A DNA stretch of 64,000 nucleotides from Hylemonella gracilis str. Niagara R (GCF_000600295.1 NZ_JEMG01000001.1:1974085-2038084), one strand, 5' to 3'. Positions 17,900 through 29,196 are shown, counted from the first letter of the stretch. The notes: a model not told the origin generated them from the sequence alone. Made by a program: numbers and translations.

Positions 17900-18750
17900 G
17901 TTTCATCGACCTGCTGCCCCAGTTGCTGCTGGGCGCCCTGGCCCTGGTGATGTTCGGCCTGGGCTTGTCCTTGACGGTGGGCGATTTCGCACGCCTGCGC
18001 CATCACCCGCGGGCCGTTCTGCTGGCCCTGATGATGCAAATGGTCCTGCTGCCCGCCATGGCCTGGCTGCTTGTGGTGCTGGTGGGCCTGGCGCCGGTCT
18101 ACGCGGTGGGCTTGCTGCTGCTGGCGGCATCGCCGGGGGGCGTATCGGCCAATCTGTTCAGCCATCTGTTCGGCGGCAACGTGGCAATGAACATCTCGCT
18201 CACTGCCATCAACACCCTGCTGTCCATCGTCAGCCTGCCGCTGATCACCAACTTCGCCATTGCCGCCTTCGTGCAAAGCGGGCAGATCGTGCCCCTGCAG
18301 TTCGGCAAGGTGTTCGAGGTAGTGGCCGTGATCCTGCTGCCAGTGTTGTTCGGCATGGCCGTGCGTCGTCGCAGCCCGGCCTTCGCGGCGCACATGGAGC
18401 GGCCGATGAAAGCGCTGAGCATGGGTGTGCTGGCGGCGTTTGCGCTGATCGCCATCGTCAAGGAATGGACGGCCTTGAGTCAGACACTGGTTAGCCTGGG
18501 GCCTGTGGTGCTGGCCTTCAACCTGCTGAGCCTGTTCGCGGGGTACTACCTCTCGCGCGGGGCCGGGCTGGACCAGCCCATGGCCACCGCGGTGAGTTTC
18601 GAGATCGGGATCCACAACTCGACGCTGGCCATCTTCGTCGCGCTGTCGGTGCTGGGCAATTTCCAGCTTGCGCTGCCCGCAGCCGTCTACTCGGTCAGCA
18701 TGTACCTCACGGCCGCGCTGTTCGGGTTGCTGGTGCTGCGGCGGCGATAA
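17896..18750 (+). CDS. Bile acid:sodium symporter (BASS) family transporter
   Basis: A 284-residue inner-membrane protein with about 9-10 hydrophobic segments. BASS-family features include SPGGVSANLFSHLFGGN in the middle and the EIGIHNSTLAIFVAL segment near the C-terminus, corresponding to the sodium- and substrate-binding crossover regions. Members import organic acids with sodium; the substrate here cannot be told from sequence. It lies 113 bp after the 2OG oxygenase on the same strand and appears to be translated by coupling to the 13-codon leader. The product ends LVLRRR, a positive inside tail. Confidence 0.9.
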   Translation: MSFIDLLPQLLLGALALVMFGLGLSLTVGDFARLRHHPRAVLLALMMQMVLLPAMAWLLVVLVGLAPVYAVGLLLLAASPGGVSANLFSHLFGGNVAMNISLTAINTLLSIVSLPLITNFAIAAFVQSGQIVPLQFGKVFEVVAVILLPVLFGMAVRRRSPAFAAHMERPMKALSMGVLAAFALIAIVKEWTALSQTLVSLGPVVLAFNLLSLFAGYYLSRGAGLDQPMATAVSFEIGIHNSTLAIFVALSVLGNFQLALPAAVYSVSMYLTAALFGLLVLRRR

Positions 18751-18961
18751 GCAAGCCACGACCACCATTGTCTGAACTTGCTTGTGATCCCTTTTGCGGA
18801 TAGTTACGCTTCGGGCTGATGTGGAAATACCCCACCTCCTAAGCAAATTCGATCCCATGAATGTGCCCCGTCGGGAAGCTGAAGATGCCGTCCGCTTGCG
18901 ACGTCGTTTCGAGCCGGGGTAGCACCGCAGCGTGATAGTTCAACACCTTGGAGGTGCACCC

Positions 18962-20320
18962 ATGAAGCAGGAAGCGTCCATGGCGGGTATGGCCCGCGCG
19001 GCCAAGAACTTGAGTCCAGGAGGTCGAGCTTGGCCACTGCCGTTCATGGCGCTTGCAGCAAGCCTGTTGATGGGCTGCGCGACACCCTCTTCCATGAACA
19101 TCGCGATGACCGAACTGGGCACGGTCAGCAAGTCTGAATTTGGCGCCTACGGCCTGCGCATGCAGCGCGTCGTAAACATCACGGGCACAGGGGCTGAGGA
19201 TGTGGTCGGTATGGTCAGCTACGACCCAGATCCGTTTTCAGTCTTCGAGCATGTGGCGCGGTTTTTCCCGGGGCACAAGGACCTGCCCGATGCGATGGCG
19301 CCGCGTTTCGCGCCGGGGGCGCAGACCCAGGTTCTGGAGCGCCATTTCTGCAAGACGGATAGTCAGAAGAAGAATTGTGAACTTCAGAATGGCAACGTGA
19401 CGCTTTCGAATCTGATAGAGCTGCGGGATGTCTTACAGGTTTCTCAAGCTCAAGCGGCATTGGCCGCCCAGTTGCAGGTCCGCAAGATTGTGCTGGAAGA
19501 AGCCAAATCCATGGCGGCGAAAAGCGACCGCAAGGATTCCGTTCTCAAGAGCCTGAGTCAACTGTACAAGGGTGAGGATTTTTCTGCCGATGGCGCCATC
19601 GACAAGGCCATCGACGCGACCAAGCAGGCCGTGGAGACGAGCGGCTTGAACTTGGCGGAAAGCTTGCGGAAGGTCAGGGAGAAGACCAGCAAGTCGGGGA
19701 TCTTTGTGACCCAATGGACCAGTGAGGTGGATGCTTCCGGCAGTATGAGCGCGGGGCAGGGGGCTTCGGCGTCGGCCTCGTCCAGGCGGCAAATCAACGG
19801 TTTCCTGATCCTTGGTGATCCGCGTGTGATCAACCTGCTTTTGGGGACGGACCTCGGGGAGCGGAGAGGGAAGTCTTGGAAAGAGCTGGGTTTGCCGCCA
19901 AACGACGATTTGATGCGCAGGTACATCACCTACTACCAACTGCGCGCGCGGTTCGTGGTTTATGCCGAAAGCCGGGAATCCGAAATCAAGGCGGCGCTGG
20001 AGGCGGATCTGAAGCAAGTGATCGAGATGTTTGGCGTTGGTTTCCTGGGTTCTGGCTTTTCTGCCGCAGCCCTGAGCGATCTCAATGTGAAGGTGAATGC
20101 AATCTATGCACAAGTGGGCAAAAGCCTGGGCTCAGGTGTTCTGGATGCCAATGAGGGGTTCTTGGCCGAACCTCGCGCTTGTCCGCTCCATCAGAAGGAA
20201 GGATGGAATCAGTGCATGAACAATGAAAGAAAGAAAGCCGAAGGCACTGTACCTATCGTGAGCATACGCGGAACATTGGATAACTACATGGATCCCCCGT
20301 GGTGGAAATTCTGGGACTGA
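18962..20320 (+). CDS. Lipoprotein of unknown function
   Basis: A 452-residue protein whose N-terminus has a basic region, a hydrophobic stretch (FMALAASLLMGCA) and a lipobox LMGC, so a lipid-anchored envelope protein is predicted. After the anchor there are no motifs I recognise. The central part (about 150-250) is rich in Lys/Glu/Ala and may be helical, and a Ser/Ala-rich patch (GASASASSRRQ) follows. Codon use is less GC-rich than in the neighbours, for example the TGTGAACTTCAGAATGG region, hinting at recent acquisition. The start at 18962 follows GGAGG. No obvious operon partner is present. Confidence 0.75.
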   Translation: MKQEASMAGMARAAKNLSPGGRAWPLPFMALAASLLMGCATPSSMNIAMTELGTVSKSEFGAYGLRMQRVVNITGTGAEDVVGMVSYDPDPFSVFEHVARFFPGHKDLPDAMAPRFAPGAQTQVLERHFCKTDSQKKNCELQNGNVTLSNLIELRDVLQVSQAQAALAAQLQVRKIVLEEAKSMAAKSDRKDSVLKSLSQLYKGEDFSADGAIDKAIDATKQAVETSGLNLAESLRKVREKTSKSGIFVTQWTSEVDASGSMSAGQGASASASSRRQINGFLILGDPRVINLLLGTDLGERRGKSWKELGLPPNDDLMRRYITYYQLRARFVVYAESRESEIKAALEADLKQVIEMFGVGFLGSGFSAAALSDLNVKVNAIYAQVGKSLGSGVLDANEGFLAEPRACPLHQKEGWNQCMNNERKKAEGTVPIVSIRGTLDNYMDPPWWKFWD

Positions 20321-20390
20321 GTTGCCTGGGCTTTCGAACAGCCAGTCGAGTCACCGGTGTGCGGGCCGGGCCAGGGGGGCGAAATGAAAA

Positions 20391-20412
20391 AAGGCCCCGC
20401 CAGGGGCCTTTT
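20391..20412 (-). terminator. Rho-independent terminator, bidirectional
   Basis: GGCCCC-GCCA-GGGGCC (20393-20408) is flanked by A6 on the left and T4 on the right. Read on the minus strand the stem is followed by six T residues, so it best ends the small minus-strand gene at 20462-20632. It may also stop transcription from the lipoprotein gene on the plus strand. Confidence 0.85.
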
Positions 20413-20461
20413 CGGTGGGAGGAGTCCGGTTCCGCCGGGGTGAGGACTCATCCGCTGACGA

Positions 20462-22887
<2,426 letters not shown>

Positions 22888-23847
22888 TCATGTCGTGCGC
22901 GCGGCCTTAGGCACCGCGACCTTGCCAACCTGCGGCATGGCACGCCCGGAGGCCAGTTCCTCGCGCAGCACCTGGATGAAGCTCTCACAGGCCAGCGAGA
23001 GCGAACGGCCACGCTTGCAGACCAGGTAGACGTCGCGCGAAACCACGGGTTGGCGCAGTGGCTTGATCAGCAAGTCCGGCTGCGCCAGGCACCGCGCGTA
23101 GGCGGTGGGCACCAGGGCCACGGCCTGGCCGCTGCGTGCCAGCCAGAGTGCCGTGGACTGGAAGGACACCTCACCCACCACGTTCAGCCGCACGCCCGCG
23201 CGCGCGGCGCTGGTTTCAACCAACTGGCGCACGCCATACCCAGGGCGGGCCGTGATCAGGGGCTGCCCGTCCAAGTCGGCCCAACGCACTTGCTTCAGTT
23301 GGGCCAGCGGGTGACCGACCGCGCAGACCAGGCAGAGCGTGTCGCGCATCAAGGGCTGCTGAACGATTTCGCCGCCCGCGCGCTCGGGTGTGCCGATGCC
23401 GAAATCCACATGCTCACCGACCACGCGACTCACGAACTGCTCGGGCGAGACATCGTCCACCAGAGTCTGTACATGCGGGTAGCGCAGGCTGAAGGTGCGG
23501 ATGACCTCGGGCAGCAGCATGCCGGCCAGCGTGGGCGTGATGGCGATGCAGACGCGGCCGCGTTGATGGGCGCGCAGGTCCATGAAGCTGGAGCCCAGCG
23601 TGTCCACATCGCGCAGGATGCGCTCGGCCACCTGGATCGCGTCTTGGCCAGCCTGGGTGGGTTGCAGGGAGCGGGTGGTGCGGTCGAACAAGCGCGCGCC
23701 CAGGCCTTCTTCCAATTGGCGGATCAGCACGCTCACGGCGGATTGCGTCAGTGACAGCTGTTCCGCCGCCGCGCCGAGCTTGCGCAACTGGTACACCGCC
23801 TTGAAGGCGCGTAGTTGGCGGATGGTGGGCGAGAAGCCGGAAGTCAT
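22888..23847 (-). CDS. LysR-family transcriptional regulator
   Basis: A 319-residue LTTR. The N-terminal helix-turn-helix contains FKAVYQLRKLGAAAEQLSLTQSAVSVLIRQLEEGLG, and a typical effector-binding domain follows (about 95-300) with GHPLAQL and PTAYARCL. It is divergent from the decarboxylase/Bug operon with an 85-bp gap, the usual LTTR arrangement, so it should control that operon, probably in response to the aromatic acid or a product. The ATG at 23847 begins 8 bp from an ATTCATGAAT palindrome. Confidence 0.93.
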   Translation of the reverse strand: MTSGFSPTIRQLRAFKAVYQLRKLGAAAEQLSLTQSAVSVLIRQLEEGLGARLFDRTTRSLQPTQAGQDAIQVAERILRDVDTLGSSFMDLRAHQRGRVCIAITPTLAGMLLPEVIRTFSLRYPHVQTLVDDVSPEQFVSRVVGEHVDFGIGTPERAGGEIVQQPLMRDTLCLVCAVGHPLAQLKQVRWADLDGQPLITARPGYGVRQLVETSAARAGVRLNVVGEVSFQSTALWLARSGQAVALVPTAYARCLAQPDLLIKPLRQPVVSRDVYLVCKRGRSLSLACESFIQVLREELASGRAMPQVGKVAVPKAARTT

Positions 23848-23855
23848 TGAAATAA

Positions 23856-23865
23856 ATTCATGAAT
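23856..23865. promoter_or_regulatory. Candidate LysR operator
   Basis: ATTCATGAAT is a perfect 10-bp palindrome in the AT-rich LysR/decarboxylase intergenic region, followed by a looser copy (GATTCGGAATTTTTC). Position and symmetry suit an LTTR site, but the motif is short and the call rests on context. Confidence 0.4.
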
Positions 23866-23932
23866 GATTCGGAATTTTTCGATTTACAGATGAATTATGG
23901 ATGCATCTAATCCGACTGAGAAGGAGATACGG

Positions 23933-24967
23933 ATGAGTCAGCAAGCATGGCGTCGCATCGCGACGGAAGAAGCCTGGGCCACGCCCGAACTGGTGCAGCG
24001 TTACCGCAAGATCATCGAGACCAAGAGTCTGGACGACCCCGGGTTTTTCAGTCTCTGGGGCTTTTTCGGCACCAGCGAGGCGCCGCGTGCCAAGGACTTG
24101 CGCGACCGCATCCAGGACATGCAGGCGCGCCGCCTGGCCGACATGGATGCCGCGGGCGTGGACGTGCAACTGCTGCTGCTGACCGCGCCCGGTGTGCAGG
24201 TCTTCCCGCCGGATGAAGCCGCCGCCCTGGCCGTGTCCACCAACGACCAGTTGGCTGAAACCATCCGCAAGCACCCGGACCGTTACGCAGGCCTGGCCGC
24301 CGTGGCGCCGCATGCGCCGCAAAAGGCCGCGCGGGAACTGGAGCGCGCAGTGACCAAGCTGGACCTCAAGGGCGCAGTTGTCAACTCGCACACCATGGGC
24401 ACCTACCTGGACGATGAGCAGTACTGGGATGTGTTCGCCGCAGCCGAGGCGCTGGACGTGCCCTTCTACATCCACCCCAACACGCCGCCGCCGCAGATGA
24501 TTCAGCCCTTCCTGCCACGCTGCATGGACGCCGCGATCTACGGCTTCCAGGCCGAGACCGGTCTGCACGCGCTGCGCCTGATCATCTCGGGCGTGTTCGA
24601 CCGTTTCCCCAAGCTCAAGATCGTGCTGGGACATCTGGGGGAGGGGCTGCCTTTCTGGCTGTATCGCATCGATTTCATGCACGCGGGCATCGTGCGTGCC
24701 AACCGGCATCCGGGCGTCAAGCCGCTCAAGAAGAAGCCCAGCGACTACCTGCGCGAGAACTTCTGGTACACGACCAGCGGCATGGCCTGGGAACCCGCCA
24801 TCAGCTTCGTGCAGCAGCAGATGGGCATGGACCGCGTCATGTACGCGATGGACTATCCCTACCAGTACGAACTGGGCGAGGTGGCCGCCATGGATGCGCT
24901 GCCGCTTACACCTGAACACAAGAAGATGTTCTACGAAAGCAATGCCGTGCATCTGTTCCGGCTATAA
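23933..24967 (+). CDS. Amidohydrolase-family aromatic decarboxylase, LigW-like
   Basis: A 344-residue metal-dependent TIM-barrel enzyme of the ACMSD/amidohydrolase-2 group. It starts with RIATEEAW; Glu replaces the usual HxH, as in 5-carboxyvanillate and gamma-resorcylate decarboxylases. Further ligands and active-site residues appear in FYIHPN, LGHLGEGLPFWLYR and YAMDYPYQY. From memory the closest match is LigW (5-carboxyvanillate decarboxylase), in blocks such as SLWGF, RRLADMDA and MAWEPAI. Non-oxidative decarboxylation of a hydroxybenzoate is inferred. The start at 23933 follows GAAGGAG. The Bug-type gene begins 33 bp downstream. Confidence 0.85.
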   Translation: MSQQAWRRIATEEAWATPELVQRYRKIIETKSLDDPGFFSLWGFFGTSEAPRAKDLRDRIQDMQARRLADMDAAGVDVQLLLLTAPGVQVFPPDEAAALAVSTNDQLAETIRKHPDRYAGLAAVAPHAPQKAARELERAVTKLDLKGAVVNSHTMGTYLDDEQYWDVFAAAEALDVPFYIHPNTPPPQMIQPFLPRCMDAAIYGFQAETGLHALRLIISGVFDRFPKLKIVLGHLGEGLPFWLYRIDFMHAGIVRANRHPGVKPLKKKPSDYLRENFWYTTSGMAWEPAISFVQQQMGMDRVMYAMDYPYQYELGEVAAMDALPLTPEHKKMFYESNAVHLFRL

Positions 24968-25000
24968 ATTTGCCATCCATAACCAGTACAGGAGACAAAA

Positions 25001-25975
25001 ATGACAATTTCCCAAGCTCGTCGTTATCTGGCGCTTTGCGTTCTGCTCGGATTCACGGGCTTCGCCATGGCGCAGGCCTGGCCGGCCAACCCGATCAAGT
25101 TGGTGGTGACCTTCCCACCCGGTGGCAGCACCGACGCGGCGGCCCGCATCGTGGCGCCCAAGCTGTCTGAACGCTTGGGCCAGCCCGTGGTGGTGGACAA
25201 CAAACCTGGCGCCGGCGGCGGCGTGGGTCTGGGCATGGTGGCCAAGGCGCCGGCCGACGGTTACACCATCGTGCTGGCTTCGGCCGGCGGCCTGACGGCC
25301 AATCCTTCGCTCTACAAGACCCTGTCCTACGACCCGCAGCGCGACTTTGTGCCTGTCACCGGTTTCGGTGCCAGTCCCTTCGTGCTGGTGGCCGGCACCG
25401 AACTGCCCGCGAAGACGGTCAAGGACGTGATCGCACTCGCGAAGAAGGAACCCGGCAAGCTGACCTACGCCTCGGGCGGCAACGGCACGGCCATGCACCT
25501 CTCGGGTGAATTGCTCAAATCCATGGCCGGCGTGGACATTGTTCATGTGCCTTACAAGGGCAGTGGTCCGGCCGTGTTGGCCGCGATGGGCAACGAAACC
25601 TCGCTGGCCATCGCCGACCTCACGACCATCAAGCCGCAGATCCAGTCGGGCCGCCTCAAGGTGCTGGGTGTGATGGACAAGAAACGTTCCGTGCTCGCGC
25701 CCGACATGCCCACGTTGGCCGAAACCGGTTTGCCGGGTTTCGAGTCCAGCGGCTGGTTCGCCATCCTCGCGCCCGCAGGCACGCCGCCCGCGATCGTGAA
25801 ACGGCTCAACACCGAACTCGTGGCCGTGCTGCGCTCGACCGAGGTGCGCGAGCGTTTCTCGGCCGCTGGTCTCGAACCCATGCCCAGCACGCCGGAAGAG
25901 CTGTCGGCCTTCATGAGGAGCGAGACCCTCAAGTGGGCGAAGGTCATCAAGGACTCGGGCGCGAAGATCGACTGA
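25001..25975 (+). CDS. Tripartite tricarboxylate transporter substrate-binding protein (Bug/TctC)
   Basis: A 324-residue periplasmic binding protein with a cleavable signal peptide (LALCVLLGFTGFAMAQA). Family marks are WPANPIKLVVTFPPGGSTD, VVVDNKPGAGGGVG, FVPVTGFG, and VPYKGSGPAVLAAMG. Bug proteins bind small carboxylates or aromatics and often work without a nearby TctAB membrane pair, as here. AGGAGACAAAA precedes the ATG. It is in one unit with the LigW-like decarboxylase, so its ligand is probably the same aromatic acid. Confidence 0.92.
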   Translation: MTISQARRYLALCVLLGFTGFAMAQAWPANPIKLVVTFPPGGSTDAAARIVAPKLSERLGQPVVVDNKPGAGGGVGLGMVAKAPADGYTIVLASAGGLTANPSLYKTLSYDPQRDFVPVTGFGASPFVLVAGTELPAKTVKDVIALAKKEPGKLTYASGGNGTAMHLSGELLKSMAGVDIVHVPYKGSGPAVLAAMGNETSLAIADLTTIKPQIQSGRLKVLGVMDKKRSVLAPDMPTLAETGLPGFESSGWFAILAPAGTPPAIVKRLNTELVAVLRSTEVRERFSAAGLEPMPSTPEELSAFMRSETLKWAKVIKDSGAKID

Positions 25976-25980
25976 AGGTA

Positions 25981-26622
25981 TCAAGCGCCGCAGGCCGGCG
26001 CCAGGTGGCCGAGGTAGGCGGCCACCGCGGCCTGCCGGCTCAAGCTCGGCAGGTCGTCGGCAAACGTCAGGCGGCTCACGCGTTGGCTGTCCTTCTGCAC
26101 GAAGACAAAACGTTCGCAGACCTCTGCCAGGATCTCCAGGTGCACTGGCTCGTTCGGGTGCAGGCACAGCACGACCAGACGCCCTTCGCTGCGCAGCCTG
26201 CGGAAGAAGTCCAGCATGAAGCCGATGTAGCCGTCCTGCGTGTTGAACTGCGGCTCGTCGAAGAGGTGCACCAGGGCTCGGCTGCTCAGGGCGCGCTCCA
26301 GCATGAACGACGGGCGCGTGCGGCGGAAGGCGCGCAACTGATAGGACTGGTGGTAGTGCTGGGCCACGCGGTCGCGTTCCTCGTAGCGGGTGCGGTGGAT
26401 GTCCTGACCGTTCACGAGCACCCGGCCCGCGCTGGGTTGGTTACCGCCGGTGATGAGTTCAAACAGCGTGGTCTTGCCCGCGCCGTTGGCGCCCATCACA
26501 CCCAGGATGGTGGGGCCGTCAATGCGGAAGTCGGCCTGCAGTTCGAAGGTGGTCTGCGGTTGGAGCCAGCCCCGTCGGTAGCGCTTGACCAGTCCCTGGA
26601 CGTGGAGCAGCGGTGTGTTCAT
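25981..26622 (-). CDS. Short ABC-ATPase lacking the signature motif
   Basis: A 213-residue ABC-type nucleotide-binding protein, last gene of the LIV-type operon, starting 1 bp past the LivF-like stop. Walker A is intact (GANGAGKTT, about 44-52), and Walker B is LFDEPQ (about 128). HPNEPVH may hold the switch His. The Q-loop-to-Walker-B segment is far shorter than normal and no LSGGQ-like signature exists; PSFMLERALSSRA stands in its place. It may therefore bind ATP but not form a normal hydrolysing dimer site. A regulatory or asymmetric partner of the two complete ATPases is possible. The reading frame is intact, so this is not simple decay. Confidence 0.8.
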   Translation of the reverse strand: MNTPLLHVQGLVKRYRRGWLQPQTTFELQADFRIDGPTILGVMGANGAGKTTLFELITGGNQPSAGRVLVNGQDIHRTRYEERDRVAQHYHQSYQLRAFRRTRPSFMLERALSSRALVHLFDEPQFNTQDGYIGFMLDFFRRLRSEGRLVVLCLHPNEPVHLEILAEVCERFVFVQKDSQRVSRLTFADDLPSLSRQAAVAAYLGHLAPACGA

Positions 26623-26623
26623 C

Positions 26624-27376
26624 TCAGATCCCCAGCCAGCGGCGTTGCAGCGCGGCATCCTGCCGCAGGTCTTCGGCTGCGCAGGCATGGACGACGCGCC
26701 CAGCCTGCATGACACACACCCGGTCGGCGATGGCCAGGGCGCAGGCCACGTTCTGCTCGACCAGCACGACGGCCACGCCTTCGCTTTTGAGCCGGCGGAT
26801 GGTGGCCATCACGTCCTGCACCACCTTGGGCGCCAGGCCCTGACTCGGTTCATCGAACAGCACCAGGCCTGGCGCGCCCATCAGCACGCGCGAGATCGCC
26901 ACCATCTGCATCTCGCCCCCGGATAGGTTCTCGCATTCGCGTGCCATCAAGTACTCCAGGGCCGAGAAGATTTCGAAACATTCGCCCAGTTTCCAGGCGC
27001 GAAAACGCGTGGACTTGCGCGCGATCTCGAGGTTGCGCGCCACCGTGAGCGTCGGGAAAACACGGCGGTCGTCGGGCACCCAACCCACGCCCATCGCGGC
27101 GATGCGGTGGGTAGCCTGTTGCGTGATGTCCTGTCCGTCGAAGTGGATGCTGCCGCGGGCCGCGGGGGTGAGGCCCAGGATGGAGCGCAGTGTGGTGGTC
27201 TTGCCGGCGCCGTTGGGCCCCAGCAGGGCCAGCACTTCGCCAGCGGCCACTTCCAGCGAGGCGCCGAACAGCACCTGGGATTCGCCGTAGAAGGTCTCCA
27301 GACCTTCCACGCGCAACAGGGGGGCGAGTTGTGGGGTGCGTAGTGGGGCGAGCTGTGGGGCGGTGGTGGTGTTCAT
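26624..27376 (-). CDS. LIV-type ABC transporter ATP-binding protein (LivF-like)
   Basis: A 250-residue ATPase. Walker A is GPNGAGKTT, the signature LSGGEMQMVAISRVL, Walker B LVLFDEPSQGLAP, and the H-loop region VVLVEQNV is typical of LivF. The start at 27376 overlaps the LivG-like stop by 4 bp (ATGA). The product starts with an odd repeat-like stretch (two LAPL and RTPQLAPLLRVEG pieces) caused by a short DNA repeat. It supplies one of two complete ATPases to a hydrophobic-amino-acid-type (LIV) importer whose ligand is unlikely to be an amino acid given the island around it. Confidence 0.93.
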   Translation of the reverse strand: MNTTTAPQLAPLRTPQLAPLLRVEGLETFYGESQVLFGASLEVAAGEVLALLGPNGAGKTTTLRSILGLTPAARGSIHFDGQDITQQATHRIAAMGVGWVPDDRRVFPTLTVARNLEIARKSTRFRAWKLGECFEIFSALEYLMARECENLSGGEMQMVAISRVLMGAPGLVLFDEPSQGLAPKVVQDVMATIRRLKSEGVAVVLVEQNVACALAIADRVCVMQAGRVVHACAAEDLRQDAALQRRWLGI

Positions 27377-28119
27377 GCGGGCAAGCCTCCCAGACTGGAC
27401 CGTTGCACCCAGGGGTTGTCGCGCAGCTCGGCGGGTGAGCCCTGGGCAATGACCTGGCCCCAGTGGATCACGGAGATCCGGTCGGCCAGGCGAAACAGGA
27501 AGTTCATGTCGTGCTCGATGATGACGATGGTGATCTTCTGCTTGAGCCGGCCCACCAGCTCGAGCAGCCGGGTCGTGCCTTCCGCGCCCAGGCCGGCGGT
27601 GGGTTCGTCGAGGAACAGAATGCGCGGCCGCGCGGCCAGCGCCACGCCAATCTCCAGCGCACGCCGCTCGCCGTAGGACAGGCGGCGGCAGGGCATGCTT
27701 TCCTTGCCGGCCAGGCCGATCTCGCGCAGGATCTCGGCGGCTTCCTCGTAGGCGGCCGTGTGGCGACCGAGGTCGCGCCAGACCGACCAGGCCTGCGCCT
27801 GCACCGACTTCAGCGCGACGACGATGTTGTCGATGGCGCTGTCGTCGTTGAAGAGGTTCATGATCTGGAAGGAGCGCGCCACCCCCAGGCGGGCGATCTC
27901 GCGCGGCGACTTGCCCGTGATGTCCTGCCCCGCGAAGCGCACGACACCCCGGTTGGGCGCGAAGCGACCCGTCAGCACATTGAAGCAGGTGGTCTTGCCC
28001 GCACCGTTGGGGCCCATGATGCCCGACAGCTGACCTTCCTCGAAGGCGAGGGACACGCTTTCGAGGACGACCTGGTCCCCGAAACGCTTGTGAATCTGCG
28101 TGGCTTCGAACAGGGCCAT
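27373..28119 (-). CDS. LIV-type ABC transporter ATP-binding protein (LivG-like)
   Basis: A 248-residue ATPase with Walker A GPNGAGKTT, signature LSYGERRALEIGVAL, Walker B ILFLDEPTAGLG and H-loop IIEHDMNFLF. The insertion after the Q-loop (SVQAQAWSVWRDLGRH) is characteristic of LivG. It starts 3 bp after the LivM-like stop and overlaps LivF by 4 bp, so the operon runs livM-livG-livF-short ATPase. It is transcribed away from the RpiR-type gene. Confidence 0.93.
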   Translation of the reverse strand: MALFEATQIHKRFGDQVVLESVSLAFEEGQLSGIMGPNGAGKTTCFNVLTGRFAPNRGVVRFAGQDITGKSPREIARLGVARSFQIMNLFNDDSAIDNIVVALKSVQAQAWSVWRDLGRHTAAYEEAAEILREIGLAGKESMPCRRLSYGERRALEIGVALAARPRILFLDEPTAGLGAEGTTRLLELVGRLKQKITIVIIEHDMNFLFRLADRISVIHWGQVIAQGSPAELRDNPWVQRSSLGGLPA

Positions 28120-28122
28120 GGT

Positions 28123-29151
28123 TCAGGCCTCCCGGGTCTGGGTTTTCACGGCGGCCGTGCGGTCCGTCGCGTGGCGCCACTTGCGCCAGCGCGCAAGACC
28201 GTGCTGCCAGGCGCCGGCGATGCCGTTGGGCTGGTAGAGCACGACGGCCATGAAGAGCAGGCCGTACCACAGCAGCCAGGTCTCGGTGTAAGCGCCCAGC
28301 AGGTCGCGCGCCAGGATGAACACCAGCGCACCGATCACCGGGCCCCAGAAGCTCACCAGGCCGCCGCCGATCAGCACCATCATCACCACGAAGCCCGAGT
28401 TGTGCAGGCTCATCACATTGGGGTAGGCCGACTGCTGCGCCAGTGCAAACAGGCCACCGGCCAGGCCCGAGAGCGCTGCCGAGAGCACAAAGGCGCTCCA
28501 CTTGTAGAGCCAGACGTTGTGGCCCACAAAACTCGCGCGCATCTCGTTTTGCTTGATGGCGCGCAGCACGCGCCCGTAAGGCGAGTGGATGAGCCGCCAC
28601 AGGAAGACCAGCACCAGCGCAAAGATGGAGAGCACGAAATAGAACAGGGCTTCGTTGCTGGCCAATGAGAGTTCCAGGCCTGGTAGCTTCAGCGGCAGGC
28701 GCTGGATATTGAGCAGGCCGTCCTCGCCCCCAGTCACGCTGTGCCACTTGATCGCGATGAACCACATCAGCTGGCCGAAGGCGATCGTCAACAGCGCGTA
28801 ATAGATGCCTCGGCGGTGCGAGATGAAGGTGGCCACCACCGCCCCGACCAGGGCCGCGGCCAGGGCGCAACCCGCCAGGCCCGTGAGCAGATCGGCCCCG
28901 GCCTGCTGCTGCAACAGACCGCAGGCATAGGCCCCCACGCCGAAGTAGGCCCCGTGCCCGAAGGAGGGCATGCCGCCGTAGCCGAGCAGCAGGTTGTGGG
29001 CCAGCGCAAACATCATCCAGATCGTGATTTCCAGGGCGAGGTACTGGTACAGACCGGCACTCTTGAGCCACAGCGGCGTACTGGCCAGCAGGAGCACGGT
29101 CACCACCATGGAGGGGGTGATCAGCGCGGCGGGCTTTTGATGAAGGGTCAT
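28123..29151 (-). CDS. LIV-type ABC transporter permease (LivM-like)
   Basis: A 342-residue permease with about 8-10 hydrophobic segments. The LivM signature region is ALAHNLLLGYGGMPSFGHGAYFGVGAYA, and the coupling region is RVLRAIKQNEMRASFVGHNV. The C-terminal tail is basic. The ATG at 29151 is used; a TTG at 29226 would extend into the operator region. First gene of the minus-strand transport operon, divergent from the RpiR regulator. The matching LivH-like permease and binding protein are on the other strand at 33143-35413. Confidence 0.92.
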   Translation of the reverse strand: MTLHQKPAALITPSMVVTVLLLASTPLWLKSAGLYQYLALEITIWMMFALAHNLLLGYGGMPSFGHGAYFGVGAYACGLLQQQAGADLLTGLAGCALAAALVGAVVATFISHRRGIYYALLTIAFGQLMWFIAIKWHSVTGGEDGLLNIQRLPLKLPGLELSLASNEALFYFVLSIFALVLVFLWRLIHSPYGRVLRAIKQNEMRASFVGHNVWLYKWSAFVLSAALSGLAGGLFALAQQSAYPNVMSLHNSGFVVMMVLIGGGLVSFWGPVIGALVFILARDLLGAYTETWLLWYGLLFMAVVLYQPNGIAGAWQHGLARWRKWRHATDRTAAVKTQTREA

Positions 29152-29196
29152 GAAGAACGGTGAAAAAAGATTCTGGAAAAGATCCTGGACATAAGA

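Noticed and set aside
26624..29071. 815-codon minus-strand frame spanning LivF, LivG and LivM
   Set aside because: Only its last 250 codons (from 27376) encode a protein, LivF. The rest is out of frame with LivG and LivM, which are intact; not a fusion.
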